A stretch of 64,000 bases of DNA from Paraktedonobacter sp964250225. GTDB taxonomy: Bacteria > Chloroflexota > Ktedonobacteria > Ktedonobacterales > Ktedonobacteraceae. The first letter of the stretch is position 1, and each line of letters opens with the position of its first letter. Location: positions 9,353-73,352 of the forward strand of contig CAXUEY010000005.1 of the NCBI GenBank assembly GCA_964250225.1. The letters are read 5' to 3'. Below the pieces are notes generated by a model. The model had not been told where the DNA came from. It ran no database searches and saw only the letters and a list, made by a program, of their open reading frames with translations. A program made the position numbers and the translations under genes. Positions 27,700 through 38,500 of this stretch are shown in pieces.

Positions 27700-28040
27700 A
27701 CGAACTGGTACAGCGTCTTGCCGATGGAGAGCATCCCGTCACCGTGGGAGGACCCAAACCATCGCTGGAAGAGTTTCAAAAACGCATCGAAGACATGAGG
27801 TATGTCTTTATCAAGTTTACCACGACACGAGGGGGAACAGATCTTGGAGTCCGAGTAGATCCAACGATTACAGATCTCACCCGAGCAAACTTCGCGGAAG
27901 GAACCGGAATCGCACATGTCGAAGGAACTTTGACGCTAAATTATGTCAAAGTTCGTTGTGTTGCTGAGATTGAATTGAGCACGCTCAACGGGATGGGTCA
28001 TCTGGTGATTCTTGAGGAGGTGCAGCTCAATGAAAAATAA
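27696..28040 (+). CDS. Small protein of unknown function, coupled to preceding gene
   Basis: 114 aa. The ATG at 27696 overlaps the preceding stop (ATGA). I do not recognise it. An N-terminal helix (MNELVQRLADGEHPV) and a helix (SLEEFQKRIEDM) precede alternating hydrophobic stretches likely to be beta strands ('YVFIKFTTTRGGTDLGVRV', 'GIAHVEGTLTLNYVKVRC', 'HLVILEEVQL'). There is no signal or membrane segment. It is the last gene of the mbtH unit; a 7-bp inverted repeat lies about 45 bp after the stop. With the preceding gene it forms a tightly linked pair that probably works together. Confidence 0.8.
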   Translation: MNELVQRLADGEHPVTVGGPKPSLEEFQKRIEDMRYVFIKFTTTRGGTDLGVRVDPTITDLTRANFAEGTGIAHVEGTLTLNYVKVRCVAEIELSTLNGMGHLVILEEVQLNEK

Positions 28041-28084
28041 AACATGACGGAAACTTTCCTGACAAACCATCCACTGTTTTCGTC

Positions 28085-28107
28085 TTGACTGTGTAACCCC
28101 CAGTCAA
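28085..28107. repeat. Inverted repeat TTGACTG / CAGTCAA between mbtH unit and GNAT gene
   Basis: Perfect 7-bp arms at 28085-28091 and 28101-28107 with a 9-nt C-rich loop. No T-run follows, so it is not a convincing terminator. A TATAAT at 28119-28124 lies just downstream without a good -35 at normal spacing, so the repeat could be an operator or activator site for the GNAT gene. Confidence 0.45.
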
Positions 28108-28231
28108 TCCTCTGCATTTATAATACTGTAGAGGTATATTTGGTGGCAAATGAGCAGAAATGCCCGATATTTCGGCGATAGATGCGGGTTTTATGCTGCA
28201 GTACTTCAATGAGAGGCAAGGTATTTGCGCA

Positions 28232-29002
28232 ATGTCCTACACCTACATTACTTTAGCGCAGCAGCCTGAATTGGAAGCGGAGATGCCGCGCTTGCATAGC
28301 GAGAGCTGGCCAGAATTTATCTTGCATGATCCCATTGCTATGCGTTACTGGGGGTCACTTTTTTCCACCTTTGCGGATTTCCAATACGTGCTTTGCGATG
28401 AAAACGGTGCTGCGTTAGCCGCAGGGCACACAATTCCTCTGGCCTGGGATAGCACGGTGGCGGGACTTCCTTCCGGTTGGGATGCTGCATTAGAACAGGG
28501 GTTTCACGACTATGAACAGGGCCGTTTCCCTACTGCTTTGTGTGGTCTCTCAATTGTCATTGCTCCTGATGTCCAGGGGCACGGTCTGGGCTCGGAGATG
28601 GCCCGCGCGATGAAAGCCATTGCCGAGCGCTATGGGCTGCCAGATCTACTTATTCCTTTGCGTCCATCGTTGAAGAGTGACTATCCATTTATACCGATTG
28701 AGGAATATATTCAATGGAAACGGGGCGATGATACCCCTTTCGATCCCTGGCTGCGCATTCACACACGCCTTGGGGCTAAAGTGTGTTGCATCGCTCCCCG
28801 TTCTATGGTCATTACCGAGACCGTGAGAGGATGGGAGGAATGGACAGGAATGAGTTTTCCTGAGAGCGGTTCTTATGCCGTTCCGGGAGCACTTAGTCCT
28901 GTCATCATTGATAAAAAGCGGGATCTGGGTTGCTATGAAGAACCGAATGTCTGGATTCGTTATGCCAATCTAGCCAGGATGAAACCTTCGCACATCTCTT
29001 AG
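28232..29002 (+). CDS. GNAT-family N-acetyltransferase
   Basis: 256 aa from ATG 28232 (MSYTYITLAQQ). The frame is open to 28160, but the residues upstream of 28232 look non-conserved and AAGG lies 10 nt before 28232. The acetyl-CoA-binding motif A is visible as 'LSIVIAPDVQGHGLGSEMA' with the Q/R-x-x-G-x-G/A loop. The protein is longer than a minimal GNAT, with an N-terminal half containing FADFQYVL and a C-terminal extension. It is cytoplasmic, with no signal peptide. Known roles in such loci include self-resistance by acetylating the product, tailoring, or precursor modification; the sequence does not decide between them. Its 3' end overlaps the convergent aminotransferase gene by 4 bp. Confidence 0.85.
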   Translation: MSYTYITLAQQPELEAEMPRLHSESWPEFILHDPIAMRYWGSLFSTFADFQYVLCDENGAALAAGHTIPLAWDSTVAGLPSGWDAALEQGFHDYEQGRFPTALCGLSIVIAPDVQGHGLGSEMARAMKAIAERYGLPDLLIPLRPSLKSDYPFIPIEEYIQWKRGDDTPFDPWLRIHTRLGAKVCCIAPRSMVITETVRGWEEWTGMSFPESGSYAVPGALSPVIIDKKRDLGCYEEPNVWIRYANLARMKPSHIS

Positions 29003-30435
29003 CCAGTACAGGGAGCGACTCCTATCGAGAAACGAATATAGTCATCAGTATACCCAAATCCAGAACCTGGGACGCCTGCGATCCCTGTTTTTTCAAAGAT
29101 AGAAAAAACGTCTTCTCCCGCTTGCAGCTTGCTCCAATTGTAAATGGTTGTGTCGTTGTCGAGGTAAATTTCCTCAAAGATCTGAAACTGTTCATTCAGA
29201 CGCTGGAGTTCTTTCAAAAAGAGCACCCGTCGGTAACGGTAGAAGCTACGCAATTTTTCGACAAGCCAGGGGCGATCCTGGAAGAGCTGATAATAGGCCA
29301 TAAAGCGCAATTGCCAGTCGCCGGGGAGCGACATATAGGTATTAGTCCAGACCGTTGGCAGGCTGGCGGCGATTTGAGGATTGCCGCAGGAGAGCCAGCC
29401 AAAACGTTCACCTGTCAGGGTATATGTTTTAGAGAAACTACTGATAAAGATGGAGCGTTGGAAAGCGTCTGGCGCGCAAAAAGTTGCCAGGCGGGCCTGG
29501 TCATCTTCGGGTTTGCCTGTGCCAATATAAGCGAGGTCCACAAGGAGAAAAATATTTCGTCCCTGATCCTGATAGCGTTGCAATACAGCGTGAATGGCCC
29601 GTAAGTCATCGGGTGTATAGCTAAATGTGCTTGGGTTATTATTGAGGATGAGGTAGATAATGCGAATATCGGGAGCGTTATGAAGAATATCCTCTAGTTG
29701 CTCACCGGTAAGTTTGAAATGGTTCTCGGGGCGTGTCGAGACATTGTGAAAGCGATAACCGCTAGAGCGCGCGGACCATTCAGGAAAAGAGAAGCTCGGT
29801 GAGGGAAAGAGGATAGCTCCCACAGGAAGTTGTTGGGTTCGATAGATATGCGCCAGGCCGCGCAGAACTTTATCAAGGCAGTCCATACCCCCCAGTCCCA
29901 CATAGGTCTGCTGTTCGCTCACTGGAAGGCCCCATCGTTGCATTTCTTGAGCGAGCCAGGCACGTAGAAGTGGATTTCCTATACTATAGACATCATAGAC
30001 GCGAGGATCGTAATGATGCTCCAGGAGCAAACGCTCGTTTTCTACCATGCGTTCCCGCAGCCAATGATAGGTCTCGCCATTCGCAGTGCGCCCATGAAGC
30101 TGCTCTCCTGGCAGTGCTATTCCTAATTCATCGGCAAGAATACGATAATCCTTCCTATCATTGGTAGCGTCTTCACACTCGGTCACCATACGCAAATTCA
30201 CGTCGCCCACGGTGCGATCCACTATTTCCGCACGCATCACGATTTCTGTAATCTGATGCTCGCGGCATGCCTGTTCCAGCTCTTTAATAATCTGAGCCAT
30301 AGTACGAATAGCATGAGATTTTTCTTGTAAAAGAGGCCGATGGTGCGCCAACACAGCCTGGCGCAATTGGCGTAGTTTATTGTGTTGCGTTTCTAAAGGG
30401 AGAACTGGCTCAGGCGAAAAGGGATCAAATGTCAT
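28999..30435 (-). CDS. PLP-dependent class I/II aminotransferase
   Basis: 478 aa. Fold-type I features in order: 'VGLGGMDCLDKVLRG' (phosphate-binding loop region), NNNPSTFSYT (substrate/PLP region), LLVDLAYIGTG (Asp for the pyridine N and Tyr), and SSFSKTYTLTGERFGW with the Schiff-base Lys. An N-terminal extension of about 110 residues (helical, 'AQIIKELEQACREHQ') precedes the catalytic core. GGAG lies 10 nt before the ATG. It is 90 bp downstream of the LeuA-like gene on the same strand and probably in one transcript. The inferred role is to transaminate the alpha-keto acid made by the LeuA-like route, giving an unusual amino acid for one of the lines. Its substrate cannot be read from the sequence. 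Confidence 0.9.
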   Translation of the reverse strand: MTFDPFSPEPVLPLETQHNKLRQLRQAVLAHHRPLLQEKSHAIRTMAQIIKELEQACREHQITEIVMRAEIVDRTVGDVNLRMVTECEDATNDRKDYRILADELGIALPGEQLHGRTANGETYHWLRERMVENERLLLEHHYDPRVYDVYSIGNPLLRAWLAQEMQRWGLPVSEQQTYVGLGGMDCLDKVLRGLAHIYRTQQLPVGAILFPSPSFSFPEWSARSSGYRFHNVSTRPENHFKLTGEQLEDILHNAPDIRIIYLILNNNPSTFSYTPDDLRAIHAVLQRYQDQGRNIFLLVDLAYIGTGKPEDDQARLATFCAPDAFQRSIFISSFSKTYTLTGERFGWLSCGNPQIAASLPTVWTNTYMSLPGDWQLRFMAYYQLFQDRPWLVEKLRSFYRYRRVLFLKELQRLNEQFQIFEEIYLDNDTTIYNWSKLQAGEDVFSIFEKTGIAGVPGSGFGYTDDYIRFSIGVAPCTG

Positions 30436-30498
30436 TGTCTTTTTGCTCCTTATACGTAATTCTGGCTTCCATTGTGCAAGCAGAGTTTATGAAATGGA

Positions 30499-30532
30499 GC
30501 CGTAAAGAGGACCACAGATCCAAGTTTACGGC
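30499..30532. repeat. Stem-loop over the stop codon of the LeuA-like gene
   Basis: Perfect 8-bp inverted repeat GCCGTAAA (30499-30506) / TTTACGGC (30525-30532) with an 18-nt loop. It includes the TAA stop of the LeuA-like gene and lies in the gap before the aminotransferase. No T-run follows on the minus strand. It could be an RNA stability or processing element between the two cistrons. Confidence 0.45.
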
Positions 30533-31974
30533 CTTGATTGCTGAAAGAGGAGCTGTAATTCGAGGGGCTCCAGTTCGCGTCCTACTTCCTGTGCATGTTC
30601 CAGGATAAGATCGATTGTTTTCGGCGAAAGATCTTCGGGCTTGCCCCCATATGCCAGATAGGCCAGGCGCACGCTACTGCGCCCGCTCCAGGGGCTGACG
30701 CCTACTGACCACTGGCCCCCAATAGCATATGGATCGACTGCAGAGTAGATAGTTCGCGCCATTCTTTGCAATGTATTAGCAACTTCAGCGTTTTTTGCCT
30801 GGGAAGCCTGCTCTGAAAGGAGGCGTGTTTTGAGAAGTGCATCGGTATGAATACCCAGGGTTGTATGGTTATAGCGCTTCCCAAGTGACCCATAAAGAGG
30901 CGTAGGAACCTCAGTGATATTCTCGTAGAGCGAGAGCAGACTGAGAAGCTGAGACATATTCCAGGGAACGGGTTGATTGGCCTCAGTAAGAATAGCGGCC
31001 AGGTTAAGCACCAGGTCTTCCAGAGCGGTATTCCCGGAGCGTTCCCCGATGCCACGAGAGACGACATGAATACGCACTGCGCCAGCGGCAATAGCCATCA
31101 AGGCGTTGGCAAGGGAATTACCTGTGTCACGATGTCCATGCCACTCCACTTTGCTGTCTCCTACATTCAGCTTATCAAGGATGGCCTTTGTGAAACGAAC
31201 GATTCTATACGCTCCGCATGGTCGGGCGATCCCAATCGTATCGGTAAGAACAAAGCCACGAGCACCCTGTTCAACCTGAACCTGGATAATTTGCTTGAGA
31301 TCGTCTGGCGGAGTTTGCGTGGCATGTTCGGTGGCGGCCGTGACTGGTATACCCAGCCGAACCGCCTCGGAGACCGAGTGCGAGAGTTGCCGTAGAATAA
31401 AAGCCAGATCCCATTCCTGGACCAGGCGGCGCGAAGGGGCTGATCCCATGAAGATATAGGCCTCAAGCCCAGGATGAATGTCCTTGCACCTGGCCGTCCA
31501 CTTTAACGCTTCGGGGGTACACAGACAGAGAACCAGGGGAGTCAGGGAGGGGAGGGTATCCCGCAAACATCTGAGGAGTTCTCTTATCGTTTTGTCAACG
31601 ACATTTTGCTCTCCCGAATAAATACCGATAATAGCGCGCTTAATCCCAAAATCATTGAGAGCATGGGCGTAACGAAGCATTTTTTCCACAGAAGGATAGA
31701 TTGCCGTTCCATGTAAACCGTCGCGCAAACACTCGGATATGAATTCAGTGGTGGCTGCCTGTTGGGGAGTAGGCTCAGAAGCAAGGGTATCTGGCACACG
31801 TGAAAGGGCATGGGGCTCGCTATTCCAGTTGAAATCGAGTGGCAAATGAGAAAAAGAGATCGGTTGAACGCTTTGTGTAGCCTCAATCACTCGCTGAAGT
31901 TTCAAAGTGTCCACGTTCGTCACTGCTTCGTTCGTAGACGAAACGTTTTTGGCCTTTTCGTACTCTCTTTGCAT
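30526..31974 (-). CDS. LeuA/HphA-like DRE-TIM acyltransferase (alpha-isopropylmalate synthase family)
   Basis: 482 aa from ATG 31974 (MQREYEKAKNV), chosen because AGGAG lies 7 nt upstream; the frame is open to 32004 but has no ribosome site there. DRE-TIM motifs are visible: CLRDGLHG at the first strand (near 31709-31729), EWHGHRDTGNS with the HxH metal ligands, and GIGERSGNTALEDLVLNL. Two positions deviate from the family norm: LRDGLH instead of LRDG-x-Q, and HRD instead of HND. The family condenses acetyl-CoA with an alpha-keto acid. Relatives in natural-product loci (for example HphA) start chain elongation to homologated amino acids. No dehydratase or isomerase/dehydrogenase partners are in the window; housekeeping LeuBCD could serve. 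The aminotransferase downstream could finish the pathway. Confidence 0.85.
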   Translation of the reverse strand: MQREYEKAKNVSSTNEAVTNVDTLKLQRVIEATQSVQPISFSHLPLDFNWNSEPHALSRVPDTLASEPTPQQAATTEFISECLRDGLHGTAIYPSVEKMLRYAHALNDFGIKRAIIGIYSGEQNVVDKTIRELLRCLRDTLPSLTPLVLCLCTPEALKWTARCKDIHPGLEAYIFMGSAPSRRLVQEWDLAFILRQLSHSVSEAVRLGIPVTAATEHATQTPPDDLKQIIQVQVEQGARGFVLTDTIGIARPCGAYRIVRFTKAILDKLNVGDSKVEWHGHRDTGNSLANALMAIAAGAVRIHVVSRGIGERSGNTALEDLVLNLAAILTEANQPVPWNMSQLLSLLSLYENITEVPTPLYGSLGKRYNHTTLGIHTDALLKTRLLSEQASQAKNAEVANTLQRMARTIYSAVDPYAIGGQWSVGVSPWSGRSSVRLAYLAYGGKPEDLSPKTIDLILEHAQEVGRELEPLELQLLFQQSRP

Positions 31975-32576
31975 ACATACACTCCTGGATGGTGCATCCA
32001 TCAATCTGGCAACTGTTCATCGTGCTTAGAAATGCAGTTTGCTGCACCTAATACAGCGGCGTACAGAATCATTGAGCATACAACCAGCCAGCAACAATTC
32101 TGAAGTGCTTGCACGAGACCGGGATCAATTCTTACGAACACCGCTCTAGGTTCAAAACTTTGAAGAATTGTTTAGCAAAGTTTTAGATAATGGATCTCAG
32201 TAATAAAGATCTGTTCCTGTTATATTGTTGAACTTTAGCCAACTTACCCACCTACAAGGAATATAATCACGTTTTCTCATACTTCTTCAGAGAATTAAAA
32301 CTCATCCGCTTCCTTCTATACTTTGCTTGAGGAAACATTGATAGAAGTATAGCATTGAAAGGAGAAAAAATAAATAGCTTCTCAAGCAAAAAGTTTGCTA
32401 ACCTTCACAACCACAGCATGGTATGTTATCATATATTTTATGGAAAATCTTGCTAATCGGTGAATCTTCTTTCATACCAGGTTGGGGAAATTTCCATAAT
32501 TCGGAACTCCCATGTTCAAAGCTGGGCTTGAGAAGATTATTGATGGTATTTTTTTGCACAAGGGAATCGTAAAGAA
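31975..32576. other. Divergent AT-rich intergenic region upstream of right NRPS operon
   Basis: About 600 bp with no credible gene. It must hold promoters for the LeuA-like gene (minus) and the right NRPS operon (plus). I found no convincing -35/-10 pair; TATAAT at 32262-32267 lacks a -35 at normal spacing. Notable structure: a perfect 10-bp inverted repeat TTTGCTTGAG (32322-32331) / CTCAAGCAAA (32381-32390), an overlapping 8-bp repeat CTATACTT (32316-32323) / AAGTATAG (32345-32352), and a small GCAAA/TTTGC hairpin just after. A GGATG/CATCC hairpin (31987-31999) lies directly upstream of the LeuA-like ribosome site. Confidence 0.6.
32316..32390. repeat. Overlapping inverted repeats upstream of the right operon
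   Basis: The outer pair is TTTGCTTGAG / CTCAAGCAAA, 10 bp perfect with a 49-nt loop. A second pair CTATACTT / AAGTATAG, 8 bp perfect, shares two bases with the first arm. The arrangement could allow alternative RNA structures or two operator half-sites. About 190 bp separate it from the NRPS start at 32577. Confidence 0.45.
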
Positions 32577-35500
32577 ATGCTTGTACAGAATCTCATAGAA
32601 ACGCAAGCGGAGTGCAGGCCAGATGCGGTGGCGGTGACGATGGGAGAGGTAAGTCTAACATACGAAATGTTCAATGATTGTGCCGATTATCTGGCTCACA
32701 CACTCCACACATTTGGGGTTGGCCCCGAAGAGGCTGTTGGGCTGTGTATGCGGCGTTCCCCTGAGATGCTGATAGGTATATTGGCGATATTGAAAGCAGG
32801 GGGGAGTGTTCTCCCGCTTGATCCAGCTTTACCTGAGGAACGCCGGACTTTTATCCTTCAGGATACAGCGGCACTTCTCCTTCTCACCCAGCAAGACCTT
32901 CTGGAGAGGTTTTCCTCACTCTCAATCCCCTGTTTGTGTCTTGATACTCCCTGGCCCGCGCCGACAGTTAATCAGCTTTCTTGCCCTATTTCGGTGCATT
33001 CAGATAATCCAGCGTATATCATTTATACTTCGGGATCTACGGGTAAACCTAAAGGGGTTATGGTGACTCATCATGCTCTTTTCTCTCGCATACAAGCCTT
33101 TCAGCAGGTTTTTCAGCTCAGCCCAGAAGATCGACATTACCAGTTTATATCGCTGAACTTTGATGCATCAGCGGAAGAAATATATCTCACGTTATGCACT
33201 GGTGCGACTCTTGTCCTGGCAGAAACGCCGGCAGAGGAAGGGGTATTAGATCTTTGGCAGGACGCGAGACGTCTGGGCCTGACCAAATTGGATCTTCCCA
33301 CCGCTGCATGGCACCAGGCAGTAGATGAAATCGTGAAAGATCCCCACTCTTTTCCGAGTACACTCAGGGCTATGGCCGTTGGTGGAGAAGCGCTTTCCCT
33401 GGAGAAGTTTCGCCTCTGGGCGCAATACCTGCCCCAGCCGTTGCGCTTTTTCAATATGTATGGGCCAACTGAGGCTACCATTTCTGCGACACATTTCGAG
33501 TCCTTTCCTGGAAACGGCGAAATACCCCAGCACATACCTATTGGACGTCCGTTTGCTTCTACACAGCTCTATCTTCTGGATCAGGATTTGCAACCTGTCC
33601 TGGAGGGTTCTCCTGGAGAACTCTTTATCGGTGGGGCAGGTATAGCCCGCGGATATGTACGGCGACCCGACCTGACAGCGGAACGTTTTCTGCCTGATCC
33701 CTTTGGTACAGAGCCGGGGGCGCGGCTTTATCGCACTGGTGATCTCGTTCGCCTCTTACCCAATGGAGACCTTGAGTTCCTCGGGCGTGTCGATAGCCAG
33801 GTGAAAATACGTGGCTTTCGTATAGAGCCGGGCGAGATAGAGGCTGTCCTACGTCAACACCCGAAGGTAGCCGGGGCAATAGTTTTACCCTGGGAGGAGA
33901 CATCTGGAGAGAAACGGCTGGTTGCCTATGTCGTGCCACACCTTAGCGCACAAATTGTCGAGAATGAGGTGTTGTCCAGGCCACAATTCGCTGACACAGG
34001 TATGATCAACCAGGATGTTAAAACCCATCGATTACAAGTAAGTCTTGCCCATACCTTGATTCCTCAATTACGCGCGTATATCGGAGATCGTTTGCCACAT
34101 TACATGATCCCATCGACATTTCTTTTCCTGGAGGCGTTTCCTTTGACACCAGGCGGAAAGATAGACCGCAACCTTCTACCAGCCCCCAGTAGAGAGCGGA
34201 GCGAAACAGGCGAGCCTTTTATAACTCCTCGCACGCCTCTCGAAGAAACGCTGGCTGATATCTGGAAACGCGTTCTTGGGATAAAGAGTATTGGTATCCA
34301 GGATAACTTCTTCGATTTGGGCGGACATTCTTTAATGGCTACGCGAATCGCCTCTCAGATACGTGAGACTTTGCTTGTGGCTCTGGACCTGCGCACGTTT
34401 TTCACATATCCTTCGATAAAGGACCTGGCTGAGTATATCGAGTCACGTGCTTCTCTGAAACAGCCGACTTCTGTCGCAACGTTTCAGGCCTTTGTGCATG
34501 AGGAGAATATTGAACTCTCTTTTGCGCAGCTACGGCTCTGGTTTCTTGATCGGTTAGAGCCGGGCAATCCTTTCTACAATATCTGCGCGGCTATCCACCT
34601 TGAAGGATATTTGCAGGTCTGGGTGCTAGAACGGTGCTTTCATGAGATTATTTCGCGCCACGAAGTTCTGCGTACCTCTTTCGTCACGCTCGAAGGCAAA
34701 CCTCGGCAAATAATCGCATCGCCAATGCCCTTCTCTCTCATGTTTATTGATCTCGGCCATTTGCCTACAGGTGCGAGGCAAATGGCTGCGGCAAAGCAAC
34801 TAGAGAGAGAAGAGGGCCAATTGCCCTTTGATCTGAGCCAGAGTCCCCTGTTGCGAGCAAAACTTGTGCGTTTAAATAAAGAGCAGCACATTCTATTTTT
34901 GAGTATGCATCATATCGTCTCTGATGACTGGTCGATGGAAATATTCTTCCGTGAATTGAGTGTGCTGTATGAAGCTTTTGTGAAAGGTGAGCCATCCCCT
35001 TTGCCCGTTTTGACTCTCCAGTATTCTGATTACGCTCTCTGGCAGAGAAAATGGTTTCAAGAGGGAGTACTGGAGGAACAGCTCGCCTATTGGCGACACC
35101 AACTGAGCAATTTACCTTTGTTGCAGCTTCCTATCGATCACCCTTATCCTTCTTCGCAGACCCATCGTGGTGCTCTCTGGTCATTTGTCATTCCCCCTGA
35201 CCTCACTGAGATGATCAGGAAAACATGTCAGCAAGAGAAAACGACGCTTTTTATGATCTTGCTGGCGGTCTTCCAGTTGCTGCTCTATCGTCATTCAGGA
35301 CAGAATGATATTGCAGTAGGTTCTCCTATCGCGAACCGTATGCGCAGTGAGGTCAAGGATCTCATTGGCTTTTTCGTCAATACACTGGTTTTTCGTAGCA
35401 AACTTTCAGATACCCAGACCTTTCGAGCCTATCTGAAACAGGTGCGCCGGGTTGCGCTCGACGCCTATGCCCACCAGGATATACCGTTTGAACAAATTGT

Positions 35501-38500
35501 CGAGGAACTGCAACCAGAGCGCAACCTGATACGTCATCCACTGTTCCAGGCAGCTTTTGCCCTGCTCAATGATCCAGTGCTTAGCCAGAACCTCTCCAAT
35601 CTTAGCTGGCATCTTCTCGATACCGATAACGGAACGACAAAGTTCGATCTGACGCTGTTCATGAGGGATGAGAGGGAGAGGCTGGTAGGGACGTTTGAAT
35701 ATAATGCAGACGTTTTTGAGTCCGCTACAGTTGCCCGCCTGGCCGACCACTTTTGCATGCTTCTGCAAGAAGTTGTCACTGCTCCTGCGCGCAGACTGGA
35801 AGATTTTCCCTTGCTCACTCCTTCTGAGCGTGAGCAATTGCTCACAACCTGGAATGCGACGCGAACTCCCTATCCTCGCACGAGATGTGTACATGAACTC
35901 TTTGAAGATCAAGTCCTCAAAACACCTGATGCGGTAGCTATGGTCTATGGTGATACTCAACTCACTTACTCTGATCTCAATCAGCGAGCTAATCAACTCG
36001 CGTCTGCCTTGCGAAAATTGCAGGTAGGTCCAGAGGTGGTAGTGGGTGTCTGCCTGGAGCGCTCTCCTGAACTGATTATAGGGTTTCTCGCCATTCTCAA
36101 GGCGGGAGGCGTCTATCTACCGCTCGATCTGGCATACCCTGACGAAAGGTTGCGGTTTGTGTTGCGGGACGCGCGGGCAGCAGTGTTGCTCACACAAGAC
36201 GAATTGCGCAAGCAAGTGTCATTCTACTCAGGACCAACCATTTGTCTGGATACCGATTGGACATGGTTGGGGCGTGAACCCTCTCATAACTCTCAAAGCG
36301 AGACAACAACGGAGAATCTGGCCTATGTTATTTACACATCAGGTTCCACGGGGCAACCCAAGGGAGTTGCCGTTGCTCATAAGGCGATCAATCGGCTTGT
36401 ATGCCATACCGATTATGTCCAGTTAGGGTGTGATGATCGGGTTGCCCAGGCGTCAAATGAAGCATTCGATGCCGCAACCTTTGAGATTTGGGGGACGCTG
36501 TTGCATGGTGGCTGCTTAGTGGGTGTGGCAAAAGAGATCGCGCTCAACCCACAGGCATTTGCCAGGGTTCTGCGCACGCAGCATGTTACGGTGCTTTTCG
36601 TGACGACTGCTCTGTTTAACCAGAGTATTAAAGAGAATCCCCAGCTCTTTCAAGCGCTGCGTTCTCTGCTTTTCGGTGGCGAGGCAGTTGATCCAAATTG
36701 GGTGAAAGAGGTCCTGGAGCAAGGTGCGCCTGGAAGACTGCTTCACGTCTATGGACCGACGGAGAACACCACTTTTTCTTCGTGGTACCTGGTGCCAGGT
36801 GTGCCCAAAGATAGCGAGACTATCCCTATTGGACGCCCAATAGCAAACACACAATGCTATGTACTCGATCATTATCTCCAACCGGTACCCATTGGGGTAA
36901 GGGGAGAGCTGTATCTAGGTGGGGATGGGCTGGCACTTGGGTATCTAGGACACCCAGAACTGACCGCGATGCATTTTATCCCTCATCCTTTTAGTACAGA
37001 GCCGGGGGAGCGTCTCTATAAAACGGGCGATCTTGTCCTTCAACGCGCGGACGGCAACATTGAATTTCTCGGACGTGTAGACCACCAGGTGAAGCTGCGG
37101 GGTTTTCGTATCGAGCTAGGAGAAATCGAGTTCTTTTTGAAGCAACACCCTACGGTTCAAGAAGCTGTAGTAATCGTGCGAGAAGACATCCCCGGCGATA
37201 GGCGTCTGGTTGCCTATGTTGTCCCACGCCCAGAGGAGAAGTCCACTCAGCAGGAAGCAGAAGAGGGCCGCTCCAACGAGCTTATTACTACCTGGCAGGA
37301 ACTTTTCGATGATATTTATGCTCCCTCACTCGCGGAAGACAATGCCGACTTTAACATCATGGGCTGGAATAGTAGTTATACCAGCCAGCCTCTCCCTTCC
37401 GAGCATATGAGAGAATGGGTGGAACATACACTGGAGGAATTACGCGAGAGAAAGCCTCAGCGGGTACTTGAGATTGGCTGTGGATCGGGGCTTTTGCTCT
37501 TCCGTTTAGCTCCCAATAGCACGAAATACTGGGGAACCGATTTTTCGCCTGGAGCACTCCAGATGGTTCAGCGTCATATCCAGAAGAGAGGGCTGTCTCA
37601 GGTGCAGTTGTTGCAGCGTATGGCCGACGATTTTACAGGTATGGAAGAACAGACGTTTGATACCATTATTCTTAACTCAGTCGTGCAGTATTTCCCCAGC
37701 CTCAATTACCTGCTCGACGTGCTTGAAGGCGCCTTGCAGAAGATCACGCTCCCTGGCACTATTTTTCTTGGCGATATTCGCAATCAGCTTCTCCTGGAGC
37801 ATTTTGCTGCATCAATAGAATTATATAAATGCGATAATGAGGCATGCCCGCTTGATCAATTCCGCCAGAGGGTGCATGTTCAGATGACGCAGGAGACCGA
37901 GTTGTTGCTTGATCCTGCTTTCTTCTATGCATTGCAAGAACGTTATCCGCAAATCAGCGAGGTCTGCATTCGCCCGAAGCGTGGTCGCTACGACAACGAA
38001 CTTACAGCATTTCGTTACAATGTCCAGCTAAAGATTGGCGGTATCGCATCCGAGGCAACTCAGACGGAAGCTCAATGGCTCGACTGGCAGGGGGCGGAAC
38101 TCTCGCTGGCCGACTTACGCCAGCAGGTGCTGGAGCAACGCCCGGATTTCCTGGCTCTCACGCACATCTCTAATAGTCGTCTGAGTACTGAGATAGAGAC
38201 TCTCCGGCTTCTCTCCTCGCCAACACACCATCTGACAACAGTGGGTGAGTTGCGCGCGGCTCTGGATACCGGCCCACGCATGCAGGGAGTTACGCCTGAG
38301 GATCTGTATATGCTCGGACAGGAGTTTGGATATCTGGTGGATGTACGCTGGTCCGGTATTGGAACTGACGGCAGCTTTGACGCTGTTCTCTGGCGTCCTG
38401 AAGCTACCGAAAAGGTTCAAGCGCTGTCCTGGCCGCGGCCCACGCAGGTTAAAGCATGGAGCCAGTATGCTAATCAGCCATTGAGAGAGAAACTCAAGTC

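Noticed and set aside
32228..32267. TTGAAC...TATAAT as promoter of the right operon
   Set aside because: The spacer is 28 nt, too long for sigma-A recognition without an unusual activator.
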